Assembly: GCF_937873765.1 (NCBI RefSeq)
Contig: NZ_CALMZC010000043.1
Coordinates: 1 to 64,000 of the forward strand
DNA from: an uncultured Thiothrix sp.
Lineage (GTDB): Bacteria > Pseudomonadota > Gammaproteobacteria > Thiotrichales > Thiotrichaceae
Direction: 5' to 3'
Length of the DNA: 64,000 nt
Positions 50,029 to 58,577 of the stretch are shown one piece after another. The number at the start of each line of letters is the position of its first letter. Within the stretch, counting starts at the first letter, position 1. Both the position numbers and the translations under genes were made by a program. Under the pieces are notes generated by a model. The model was not told the origin of the DNA and searched no databases. It saw only the letters and a program-made list of their open reading frames with translations.

Positions 50029-51216
50029 ATGCGTCAGTTTACATACGGTTTACTGCTGGCTAGTGTTTGCTATGGAAGCACAGCAGCTTGGGCAGATTGT
50101 CGAAATACACAGGATTTTGGAACCTGGCTCAATAATTTTAAGCAAGCAGCGATAGGCACTGGTCTCTCCGCTGAAGTGGTTAATAACACTTTAAATGGTA
50201 TTACGCTCGACCAAAGCGTGATTCAACGAGATCGTTCTCAAGAAGTATTTGCGCAAACCTTTTTAGAATTTGCCGGTAAAAAAGTATCCAGTTATCGCTT
50301 GTCGAATGGTCAAAAACAAATGCAAGCGAATGCCAAACTCTTTCAACGCATTGAGCAGGAATATGGTGTGCCTGCTCCCATGCTTACCGCTTTATGGGCT
50401 TTAGAAACCGACTTAGGCGCGGTCACAGGTGACTATCCTACAATACGCTCACTAGCAACTCTGGCCTATGATTGCCGCCGCCCTGAGCGTTTCCGCCCTG
50501 AACTTATACATGCGTTATGGTTGGTGCAAAAAGGTGATCAAACACCTGCGAGTATGCGCGGCGCTTGGGCAGGTGAGTTAGGTCAATTGCAGTTCTTACC
50601 TTCTGGCTACAATCAACAAGGGGTGGATTTTGATGGTGATGGTCATCGGGATTTAATTCGCTCCAAAGCGGATGCCTTAGCCTCGGCGGCGAATTTATTG
50701 CGACATCATGGCTGGCAAGCGGGTCAACCTTGGTTAGTGGAAGTCAAAGTACCGCGAGAAATGAATTGGTCAAAAGCACGCTTAGATAATCGCTTACCAC
50801 TTGCAGAATGGTCAGCGATGGGTGTGACCGAAGCGGATGGCGACCCTTTGCGCCCAAATGGGCAAGCCGCTTTATTGTTACCGATGGGACGCAATGGCCC
50901 AGCCTTCTTGGCTTTTGCCAATTTTGACGCGATTCGTCAATGGAATGAATCCACCGTTTATGCAACCACAGCGGCTTATTTAGCAACGCGCTTTGCGGGC
51001 GCTAATCCTTTGTATGCGGGCAATGCACCCGTACAGAAACTATCTATTACGCAAGTCCGGCAGTTGCAATCACAATTGGCAGCTCGAGGCCTGCCGGTAG
51101 GTAAAATTGACGGAATTATTGGCGAAGATACCCGCAATGCAGTGCGTCAAGTACAGCAGCAATTGGGTTTGCCTGCGGACGGGTATCCAGACCTAGTATT
51201 GCTAAGAAAACTTTAG
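50029..51216 (+). CDS. Lytic murein transglycosylase B-like with C-terminal peptidoglycan-binding domain
   Basis: Cuts peptidoglycan glycan strands to 1,6-anhydro ends in the periplasm. 395 residues: signal peptide (MRQFTYGLLLASVCYGSTAAWA), SLT_2 (MltB-type) catalytic domain (~24-310) with ALWALETDLGAVTGDYPTIR holding the catalytic Glu and GELGQLQFLPSGY, then a PG_binding_1 domain (LSITQVRQLQSQLAARGLPV, GEDTRNAVRQVQQQLGL). Related to the MltB/SltB group. Stands alone between the glg operon and a cytochrome. Confidence 0.92.
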   Translation: MRQFTYGLLLASVCYGSTAAWADCRNTQDFGTWLNNFKQAAIGTGLSAEVVNNTLNGITLDQSVIQRDRSQEVFAQTFLEFAGKKVSSYRLSNGQKQMQANAKLFQRIEQEYGVPAPMLTALWALETDLGAVTGDYPTIRSLATLAYDCRRPERFRPELIHALWLVQKGDQTPASMRGAWAGELGQLQFLPSGYNQQGVDFDGDGHRDLIRSKADALASAANLLRHHGWQAGQPWLVEVKVPREMNWSKARLDNRLPLAEWSAMGVTEADGDPLRPNGQAALLLPMGRNGPAFLAFANFDAIRQWNESTVYATTAAYLATRFAGANPLYAGNAPVQKLSITQVRQLQSQLAARGLPVGKIDGIIGEDTRNAVRQVQQQLGLPADGYPDLVLLRKL

Positions 51217-51220
51217 ATCC

Positions 51221-51254
51221 TTTACCCCCTATTTTACAGATGATAGGGGGTAAA
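51221..51254. terminator. Bidirectional terminator between transglycosylase and cytochrome c
   Basis: Perfect 12-bp inverted repeat TTTACCCCCTAT (51221-51232) / ATAGGGGGTAAA (51243-51254) between convergent genes. Confidence 0.85.
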
Positions 51255-51266
51255 CTCTTAGCATGA

Positions 51267-51935
51267 CTACAAAGAGAGAATCCACTCTACTAACTTGTCT
51301 ACATCCTCTTGTTTAAGCGTGGGATTAGGTGGCATAAAACGCATATTCACATCAGGCCATTTCTTTTCTTTATTTACTGTACCTTGCACAATCGACTCTG
51401 CCAGCACTGCTTTAGCCTCAGCATTGCCTTTATAACGCGCTGACACTTCACTAAACGGGGGAGCTAATGGAATATAATGTGAATCGGCCTCTTTACTCAT
51501 ACCATGACAAGCGATACATCCATTTTGCGCCGCTAAACCCAACATACCCTCATGTTTAATTACTTCTTCACTGATAGTATCTTTTTTAATACTCATCACC
51601 CAAGTAGCTAACTGCGTCGCTTCTTCTGCAGTGACATTTAGGTTAGGTGGCATAAAACGCATATTAACCTGACCACTCCAATCCTGTTGAGTATCTATAG
51701 TCCCTTTTAGAATCCGTTGTGCAAGATAGCTGACTGCATCAGTTTTATCCTTAAAACGCTCGGCAATATCTGCATAAGCGGGGGCTAGAGGAATCGCAGG
51801 CCCAGTTTTAGCTTGCACTGAGTGGCAAATAAAACAACCTTTTTGCGTCACCATCTCCAGCATTTTATTTTCTGCCTGAGCAGTACAACTAAATCCAATC
51901 AGACCCACTAACATCAACAGCTTTACAGCACGCAT
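51267..51935 (-). CDS. Diheme cytochrome c (tandem class I domains)
   Basis: A 222-residue periplasmic electron carrier with two class I cytochrome c domains. Start at ATG 51935 (signal MRAVKLLMLVGLIGF) behind an AGGAT site; an upstream in-frame start is rejected. Domain 1 has CFICH (34-38) and MRFMPPN, domain 2 has CIACH (140-144) and MRFMPPN; the Met of MRFMPPN is the likely sixth ligand. The halves are an internal duplication. Redox partner unknown; no oxidase gene is adjacent. Confidence 0.92.
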   Translation of the reverse strand: MRAVKLLMLVGLIGFSCTAQAENKMLEMVTQKGCFICHSVQAKTGPAIPLAPAYADIAERFKDKTDAVSYLAQRILKGTIDTQQDWSGQVNMRFMPPNLNVTAEEATQLATWVMSIKKDTISEEVIKHEGMLGLAAQNGCIACHGMSKEADSHYIPLAPPFSEVSARYKGNAEAKAVLAESIVQGTVNKEKKWPDVNMRFMPPNPTLKQEDVDKLVEWILSL

Positions 51936-52199
51936 CACAATTATCCTATGTAATATCAATAGCTTTTTATTAAAATTTTTAAGGATTAAACCTAAAAATC
52001 GCTACATAGCTTACACTTCGACGAGGTGGCCTAGAGCTGAGTTTAGTCAAATAATAATCTAATCCACCCAATAAAGAGTGCTGTTTCGGTTGACTACTTG
52101 AAGATGCGCGCCTCTTAACTAAAAATGATACGAATCTCTAAGTTATTTAAAAAGCCAAAAAAATACATCTTTAACTAACTTATAAGTTGTCTATTTTTA

Positions 52200-53138
52200 T
52201 TAGACCTTACGTAACTCTCTCGGCAATACAAACGAGATATTCTCAGTAATCCCGGAGTTCTGTACTTCCACCGTAGCTCCTAACTGCTTCAAATGCGCCA
52301 GCACACCATCTACTAACACTTCTGGTGCTGAAGCTCCCGCAGTTAAGCCAATCCGCTGAACACCCCCTAACCATTCAGAGCGAATATCATTGGCATCATC
52401 AATTAAATAAGCCGGGGTATTACGCTTCTCGGCTAATTCACGCAAGCGATTAGAATTTGAGCTATTGGGCGAACCCACGACCAGTACTAAATCACAAGTT
52501 TCAGCCAGCATTTTCAAGGCATCTTGCCGATTTTGGGTGGCATAACAAATATCATCTTTACGTGGCCCTACAATCGACGGAAATTTAGCACGCAAAGCAT
52601 CAATCACAATCGCCGCATCATCGACCGATAAAGTAGTTTGAGTCACGAAGGCTAGCTTTTCAGGATTATTAACTTCTAAAGCAGCCACCTCTTCAGGTGA
52701 ATCCACGCGATAGATTTGACCACCAAAACTGGTTTCATACTGCCCCATCGTACCTTCGACTTCGGGGTGATTTTTATGCCCGATCAGTACAGTTTCCCGA
52801 CCTTCACGGCTATAACGCGTGACCTCAACATGGACTTTCGTCACTAAAGGGCAAGTGGCATCAAAGACTTTCAAACCACGTCGCTTAGCCTGCTCCTGTA
52901 CTGCCCGTGACACGCCATGCGCACTAAAAATCACCGTGGCATGATCGGGAACCTCATCCAACTCTTGCACAAATACAGCGCCTTTATCTCGCAAATTATT
53001 TACCACAAAGCGGTTATGCACGACTTCATGACGTACATAAATGGGCGCACCTAAAACTTCTAAAGCACGGTCGACGATTTCAATAGCGCGATCCACTCCA
53101 GCACAAAAACCGCGAGGATTAGCGAGCGTAACTTGCAT
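52200..53138 (-). CDS. ispH: 4-hydroxy-3-methylbut-2-enyl diphosphate reductase IspH
   Basis: Last step of the MEP isoprenoid pathway, making IPP and DMAPP with an iron-sulfur cluster. 312 residues, with the cluster cysteines in [10 protein letters not shown] (Cys12), [12 protein letters not shown] and [26 protein letters not shown] and [10 protein letters not shown] are also typical. Followed upstream on the same strand by DUF3301 (35 bp away). Confidence 0.97.
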   Translation of the reverse strand: MQVTLANPRGFCAGVDRAIEIVDRALEVLGAPIYVRHEVVHNRFVVNNLRDKGAVFVQELDEVPDHATVIFSAHGVSRAVQEQAKRRGLKVFDATCPLVTKVHVEVTRYSREGRETVLIGHKNHPEVEGTMGQYETSFGGQIYRVDSPEEVAALEVNNPEKLAFVTQTTLSVDDAAIVIDALRAKFPSIVGPRKDDICYATQNRQDALKMLAETCDLVLVVGSPNSSNSNRLRELAEKRNTPAYLIDDANDIRSEWLGGVQRIGLTAGASAPEVLVDGVLAHLKQLGATVEVQNSGITENISFVLPRELRKV

Positions 53139-53173
53139 ACAAAGAGGTCTCTACAACTGAAAATAGGATTGTA

Positions 53174-53512
53174 TCAAGAATGCGCTGGGCTTTTTATATC
53201 AATCACAGTGCCTTCTGCACGATCTAGTTGGACTTGCTCTAGCTTTTGCCCAAGCACATAAGCACGTCCATATAAACGCTCATAACCCGCTAAGCTAAAT
53301 TCAAATTCATAAATCCGCCGCAAAGTGACTTGCCCCGACTCAGCACGCGCTAATTTAAGTTTTTTTAAAGCAACGGTTTGATCGAGTAATTGTGCACCGA
53401 TTTCGCGGCAGGCAATCGCCGCTGCTTGAATTGCACGCTCGCGGCTTTTCAGACTGTCTTGCCAGAACCATGCGAGAGCGAATAAGACGGCAATAAAAAT
53501 AAAGATACTCAT
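53174..53512 (-). CDS. DUF3301 family membrane-anchored protein
   Basis: A 112-residue protein with one N-terminal membrane helix (IFIAVLFALAWFWQDSLK) and a soluble domain (CREIGAQLLDQTVALKKLKL, RRIYEFEFSLAGYERLYGRA, VIDIK at the end). DUF3301 is conserved in gammaproteobacteria without a known role. Likely cotranscribed with ispH. Confidence 0.9.
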   Translation of the reverse strand: MSIFIFIAVLFALAWFWQDSLKSRERAIQAAAIACREIGAQLLDQTVALKKLKLARAESGQVTLRRIYEFEFSLAGYERLYGRAYVLGQKLEQVQLDRAEGTVIDIKSPAHS

Positions 53513-53557
53513 AGCTCGATAGCGTTAGATAATGAGCGAACTAGTATCAAGCAAAAA

Positions 53558-53581
53558 CCAAGGCATAACAAATAGCCTTGG
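53558..53581 (-). terminator. Terminator of the phosphofructokinase gene
   Basis: CCAAGGC (53558-53564) pairs with GCCTTGG (53575-53581); on the minus strand the stem is followed by TTTTTG. It lies 50 bp after the pfk stop. Confidence 0.85.
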
Positions 53582-53633
53582 CTCTATCGGGTCACTACAG
53601 ATGAGTTCCCCCTCATGAATCTCAATCAACACC

Positions 53634-54920
53634 TTAACCCATAAGTTGGGGTTGCCCCGTGTTTTCACGCACACTAAACCACAGCTCGCCCCTCGGATTC
53701 ACCCAACGCTGCTGGCCTCGCAGTGCGCGAATCGGCACATGAGTGAGCCGCCCATTCCAATCTCCAATGAGCATACCGCCTTTGCCTGCCATCGCTGCAT
53801 GGACTGCCGCTCGTGCCAGTTGATCGCAATAAAGCTGATCAAATGCAGTCGGTGGGGCAGAGCGAATTAGATAACTCGGTTCAATATACTTTAAACCAAA
53901 GGGCATTGGTAACCTACTAAAATGCTCAGTGATACGCGTTTTTAAATAAGAACCAATATCACCCAACTTTGCATTCCCTGAGGCATCTTGGCCAATACCC
54001 TGCACTAAATCTTGCCCTGCCCCTTCGGCCACCACTATCACTGCATGATGGCGAGTAGCTAGACGTTGCTCTAGGATTGCCAACAAGCCCGATTTGCCTT
54101 CTAAACGGAACGGAACTTCAGGCAATAAACAAAAATTCGCATTGCCTGACGCCACACAAGCGGTCGCTGTTATAAAACCGGCATGCCGCCCCATCAGCTT
54201 GACTAAACCGACCCCATTCGGCATCCCCTTGGCTTCAATATTCGCAACATTAATTGCTTTAACTGCCTCAGCAACTGCGGTGTCAAAGCCAAAAGTACGA
54301 CGCACATAGGGAATATCATTATCGATGGTTTTGGGAATGCCAATAATGGAAATGGCTGCAGAACGTGCTCTGATTTCATCCCATAAGGCCTCTGCGCCGC
54401 GCATGGAGCCATCGCCACCAATAACAAACAGCATATCAATGTTACGCTTTTGCAGATTATCCACTAATTCATCGGTGGGAGGCGTACCACGTGAAGAACC
54501 CAAGAGCGTTCCACCATTAGCTTTGATACCTGAGACAATATCCGGATTCAATACTAAAGGCTCGCTACCTTGATTGCCAAGGCCATGATAACCATAACGA
54601 ATCCCCAAAATATCTCGGCAACCGTAAACATGCCATAATTGCATAACGAGACCACGAATCACCGCGTTTAAACCCGGGCATAATCCACCACAAGTGACAA
54701 TGGCAGCACGAGTTTTGCTGGCTTCAAAGAACAATAGCTCGCGTGGCCCTGCTAGTTCTAACGTCTCTGTGGTTTGCAAGGTAAAACCGCTATCTTGGCA
54801 GTGTACTTCGGGTTGCAACAATAAGCGCTCGTGTTCAGCCCGATAGCTAAAGTTCAATAAGTGATGCAAGGGATTGAGATACTGACATACACCTAATTGA
54901 TCGATACTAAAATCCGTCAC
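53634..54920 (-). CDS. 6-phosphofructokinase (ATP-type, clade X)
   Basis: Phosphorylates fructose 6-phosphate in glycolysis. 428 residues with an N-terminal extension of about 70 residues relative to E. coli PfkA. Donor choice: IGGDGSMRGAE (168-178) has GGDGS, the ATP-type sequence, while PKTIDND (196-202) has the Lys seen in PPi enzymes and clade-X ATP enzymes. This mix matches the long clade-X ATP-PFKs, but pyrophosphate use cannot be excluded from sequence. The start is GTG at 54920, with AAAGGA six bases upstream. Confidence 0.9.
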   Translation of the reverse strand: MTDFSIDQLGVCQYLNPLHHLLNFSYRAEHERLLLQPEVHCQDSGFTLQTTETLELAGPRELLFFEASKTRAAIVTCGGLCPGLNAVIRGLVMQLWHVYGCRDILGIRYGYHGLGNQGSEPLVLNPDIVSGIKANGGTLLGSSRGTPPTDELVDNLQKRNIDMLFVIGGDGSMRGAEALWDEIRARSAAISIIGIPKTIDNDIPYVRRTFGFDTAVAEAVKAINVANIEAKGMPNGVGLVKLMGRHAGFITATACVASGNANFCLLPEVPFRLEGKSGLLAILEQRLATRHHAVIVVAEGAGQDLVQGIGQDASGNAKLGDIGSYLKTRITEHFSRLPMPFGLKYIEPSYLIRSAPPTAFDQLYCDQLARAAVHAAMAGKGGMLIGDWNGRLTHVPIRALRGQQRWVNPRGELWFSVRENTGQPQLMG

Positions 54921-54958
54921 GATGCATCCTTTAACATAAACCTAGATAGGGCAAACAG

Positions 54959-55360
54959 ATGCTAAACAATATCACAGACTGGCTGGTACAACACGATACA
55001 CTATTGTACTGGATCGGCATTATTTCACTTTTAATGTTTGTCTTTTCACTGCTTCTGCTACCCGTCCTGATTAATAAGATTCCTAGCGACTACTTCAGTC
55101 ACCGGCGGCAAGGACATACGGTAGACTTATTAAAACCCAAGACTATCTTACGCAATCTGTTTGGTTTGATGGTGCTCTTAGCCGGTTTAGCTATGCTCGT
55201 ACTGCCGGGGCAAGGAATACTGTGTATCCTATTGGGACTGACAATTATGAGTTTTCCAGGGAAATATGCTTTGGAACGCTGGGTGGTGACACGTAAAGGT
55301 GTGTTGGAAAGCTTGAATTGGATTCGTGAAAAAGCTGGAAAACCACCTTTAGAAGTTTAA
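54959..55360 (+). CDS. PGPGW-family membrane protein
   Basis: A 133-residue protein with three hydrophobic helices. The characteristic motif appears as LVLPGQGILCILLGL between helices 2 and 3, with a C-terminal soluble tail (WIREKAGKPPLEV). The family is widespread and uncharacterised. Divergent from the phosphofructokinase gene, with an AGGG site before the ATG; the 3' end faces the surface-protein genes across a shared terminator. Confidence 0.85.
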   Translation: MLNNITDWLVQHDTLLYWIGIISLLMFVFSLLLLPVLINKIPSDYFSHRRQGHTVDLLKPKTILRNLFGLMVLLAGLAMLVLPGQGILCILLGLTIMSFPGKYALERWVVTRKGVLESLNWIREKAGKPPLEV

Positions 55361-55387
55361 GTAAGCTAAATTTAAATGGCTCAACAA

Positions 55388-55412
55388 AAAGCCCAGCACG
55401 AGGCCGGGCTTT
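55388..55412. terminator. Bidirectional terminator between PGPGW gene and SdrD-like gene
   Basis: AAAGCCCAGC (55388-55397) pairs with GCCGGGCTTT (55403-55412), one mismatch, with A-run upstream and TTT downstream suitable for both directions. Confidence 0.8.
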
Positions 55413-55430
55413 GATTACTTAAGGTATAAA

Positions 55431-58400
55431 TTAAGACTTGCGACGTCTCCAGAATGCTAAACCGCTTAGCAGCATGGACAGAATACCTAGGCCCCACTGA
55501 CTTAAAGTAGGAATTTGCAGACTGCCTTCTGGGGCAATGAAGCCAAAACCTATGGTTAAGTTAGTCGAAGGATCATTGTCCCCGTCGTTAGTCGGCTCAC
55601 TGCCCCAAGTTAACTTAATCGGTAAGCTACTCACCGTACCATCGGTTTTGGTAATACCATTACTATCATTGAGCACATTGTCATTAGGATCACTACCCCC
55701 TTGAGTTAAGGTATAGCCAGCGGGTGGAGTCACTTGCAATACATAGTCGCCTTCGCGCAGATCACCGAAGAAATAATCGCCATTCGTTCCGGTAGTTTGT
55801 GGCTGTACGACTTTGCCATAAATGTCCGTGACTGGCTTACCATTCATATCGACTAGTGTAACAGTAGCTTTCGGTACACCTGGCTCATTCGGGTCTTGCT
55901 TACCATCTCCATCCAAGTCAATCCACAACCGATTACCCAAGCCAACTGAGCGATAGAAACCGCAGTCAATCGAATTATTTGACACACCGGTTTTACCATC
56001 CAAACTCATAATCTTGAAGGATAAAGTCTGGAAACCACCTTCGACCGCTTTACAGTTACTATCTACATTTGAAGTATTAGTATCTGGGTCAGCTCCGCCC
56101 GGTGAGAGGTGATAACCTGCGGTCGGTTTCACATTAATGCTATAGATACCTGGAATCAGATTAGTAAATTGATAGTTACCATCGATACCTGTGGTGGTGG
56201 TGCTGACCGGCTTACCATTGACATCGTAAACTATAGAAATACCATCGGCTCCGGTAAGCGTAACGACAGCATTGGGTAAGCCCGCCTCTGTTGCATCTTG
56301 TACGCCATCAGCGTTTTTATCTTCCCAAATCTTGTCGCCGATCGTCATGCTTGGATAGAAACCACAATCCGCGGTTAAGTTGCTGTTAGTACCATCTCCA
56401 TCGATTAACAGGTCTGGCTCAGTGCCTTCTGCCAAACTAAAGACCGGTGTTTTCGCCAGACCACTATTATCGATGATACAGTTACTATCGGAGTTATTGG
56501 TGTCTACATCGACATCTAAGCCACCTAAACTTAGGAAATAACCTGTCGGCTGTTTAACGGTAACTTGATAATCACCAGACGGTAAATGCGTAAATAAGTA
56601 TTTACCATCCGCGCCCGTAATCTGTGGTGCAACATCTTTGCCGTCTATATCTTTAGCGGTTCCACCAGTTGCTGTTAAGAGTGCTACGCTAGCACCTGCT
56701 AAACCTAACTCGTCAGTATCACGCACACCATCCGCATCACCATCTACCCAAATTAAATCACCCACACTAACTGATGAAGGCGCTGCTTTCGGTGGAACAA
56801 CCCCAAAGTCGATCGTTAAGTTTGAACGATTATCATCCGTACTAGCTCCATCATCCCCCGCTATTCCGCTAGCGGTTGGTGATTCTTTAGTCGGTTCATC
56901 ATCGCCTAAAGTAACTAAGCTAGAACATAAGCCGTTTGTAGGCGTATCTGAACCATTATCATTGTTATCAACATTCAGATTGGAATCCGTTTCATTGCCA
57001 TTCGTGCTTGCGGTGTAGTCTAGCAACAAGGATTTAGCCGTGAAATTGGCTGCTGTTAAACAGACTTGATAATCACCCGCAGCTAAACCACTGAATAAAT
57101 AGAAGCCATTAGTGGTAGTAGCGGTTTTGATGACAGTACCTTTATTGTCAAGCAGCTCGACTTGAACACCATCCATCACTGCTGCTTCACCAGCATCCCG
57201 CTTACCGTTATTTGCGTTCGCTGCAACACCCGCACCATCATCGACCCAAACTTGGTTACCAATACTGTAAAGCGGTGTTTTTGATTGGTAGAAGCCACAG
57301 TCCAAGGTCAGATTACTATTCGCATCATCCCCATCGGTATCTGGTTCCGTACCGGCTGTTAAAGTAAAGGGTAAAGTCTGTGCACCGCTACTATTCGTCA
57401 CACAGTTATTGTCGGTATCAGTACTATCAAGATCCGCATCCGCCCCACCCGGGCTGACTACATAACCAGCAGGTGGCGTGACTTTAACAATATAATCGCC
57501 TTCTGGTAAATTAGTGAATTTGTACGCGCCCGTCGCACCAATGGTTTGGGTGGCTACAACGAAATTATCTAAATCGCGCGCTACCGTACCATCAGCCTTG
57601 ATTAGCGTAACCACAGCACCAACTAAGCCAAATTCACCACTAGTTTGATGCCCATCTTGATTGCCATCCAGCCAGATATAATTACCCACGCTGACCGGAG
57701 TTTTGACTGTTTTACTAATGGTTACTTTGTAATCTTCGACTTCGCCATCGGCAGCTTCGCCCGTAATACCATCATTGCCAATGGTTGAACAACGGAAACG
57801 TGCATAACTATCCCCAACCACAGCAAAAGGTGGGACATTTACACTGAGTTTGTTGACACCGGCATTCAACTGTACATTCGTAAAGATTTTTTCAGCAGCC
57901 CCCGCCCAATTACCATCCCCATTCCAATCAATCCACGCATTTAAACGACAAGCTGCACTCGCTGTTACATCGACTGAAACACCTGAAGCTCCAAGATCTA
58001 AGGTGCTGATGGTCACACCATCCTCATCGTCACCTGCAGTACATGCACCATAAGCGGGAGTATCAACACTGGTATCGTCTTTGGTTGCCATCCCCCCCAA
58101 AGGTCCACCACCAGCCATCACGCCCGGATCACTATCAACGCAATTCCCTAAAAATACACCATTGCCTAATTGATGACGCGCCCCATTGCTCGCATTTAAA
58201 GACGGATATAGCGGATCGGGTGCATCCCCGTAATCGAAGGGAACGAGTAATTTAATGCAAGCCTCATCATCCTCTACCGCAGTACCCGTCAGGCGATTAC
58301 CGGGCGTGGAGTCAATATCAGTACCATCTGCTTTAATGACTTGCGTACAGTTGGTAATGGTCTCACTTGCTTGTACGCTGGAAAGCACAGCCAGCAAGCT

Positions 58401-58442
58401 GAGCATGGATATGCTTAAAGGGAGCTTTGTTATTTTCATCAT
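55431..58442 (-). CDS. SdrD_B-repeat surface protein with GEVED domain and IPTL-CTERM tail
   Basis: A 1003-residue exported protein. Order: signal peptide (~1-25); Cys-containing segment (CTQV, EDDEACI); GEVED domain (~70-245, GDAPDP to GEVEDYKV); five SdrD_B-type Ig-like repeats beginning IWLDGNQDGH, VWVDDGAG, IWVDGDADGV, IWEDKNADGV and LWIDLDGDG, each with Asp-rich Ca-binding loops; and the C-terminal IPTLSQWGLGILSMLLSG with a basic WRRRKS end. IPTL-CTERM tails are sorting signals for exosortase-type processing. Adhesion or matrix role inferred. Its own ATG may be at 58442 or 58439. Confidence 0.93.
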   Translation of the reverse strand: MMKITKLPLSISMLSLLAVLSSVQASETITNCTQVIKADGTDIDSTPGNRLTGTAVEDDEACIKLLVPFDYGDAPDPLYPSLNASNGARHQLGNGVFLGNCVDSDPGVMAGGGPLGGMATKDDTSVDTPAYGACTAGDDEDGVTISTLDLGASGVSVDVTASAACRLNAWIDWNGDGNWAGAAEKIFTNVQLNAGVNKLSVNVPPFAVVGDSYARFRCSTIGNDGITGEAADGEVEDYKVTISKTVKTPVSVGNYIWLDGNQDGHQTSGEFGLVGAVVTLIKADGTVARDLDNFVVATQTIGATGAYKFTNLPEGDYIVKVTPPAGYVVSPGGADADLDSTDTDNNCVTNSSGAQTLPFTLTAGTEPDTDGDDANSNLTLDCGFYQSKTPLYSIGNQVWVDDGAGVAANANNGKRDAGEAAVMDGVQVELLDNKGTVIKTATTTNGFYLFSGLAAGDYQVCLTAANFTAKSLLLDYTASTNGNETDSNLNVDNNDNGSDTPTNGLCSSLVTLGDDEPTKESPTASGIAGDDGASTDDNRSNLTIDFGVVPPKAAPSSVSVGDLIWVDGDADGVRDTDELGLAGASVALLTATGGTAKDIDGKDVAPQITGADGKYLFTHLPSGDYQVTVKQPTGYFLSLGGLDVDVDTNNSDSNCIIDNSGLAKTPVFSLAEGTEPDLLIDGDGTNSNLTADCGFYPSMTIGDKIWEDKNADGVQDATEAGLPNAVVTLTGADGISIVYDVNGKPVSTTTTGIDGNYQFTNLIPGIYSINVKPTAGYHLSPGGADPDTNTSNVDSNCKAVEGGFQTLSFKIMSLDGKTGVSNNSIDCGFYRSVGLGNRLWIDLDGDGKQDPNEPGVPKATVTLVDMNGKPVTDIYGKVVQPQTTGTNGDYFFGDLREGDYVLQVTPPAGYTLTQGGSDPNDNVLNDSNGITKTDGTVSSLPIKLTWGSEPTNDGDNDPSTNLTIGFGFIAPEGSLQIPTLSQWGLGILSMLLSGLAFWRRRKS

Positions 58443-58533
58443 TAATGCCCTGGCATTTGTTGTAATTGATGTCTGCTAAATTCTTTCTTAAAACAAAAAT
58501 AAGTCGTCAATCAAAATAAGAATCTGTTTAAAA

Positions 58534-58557
58534 GCCGAAGCAGCTCGCTGCCTCGGC
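58534..58557 (-). terminator. Terminator between the second and first surface-protein genes
   Basis: GCCGAAGCAG (58534-58543) pairs with CTGCCTCGGC (58548-58557) with one mismatch; on the minus strand it is followed by TTTTAAA. It lies after the DUF11/GEVED gene and before the SdrD gene, so the latter may have its own promoter. Confidence 0.7.
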
Positions 58558-58577
58558 CTCGCTAAGTTAAGAAGCGC

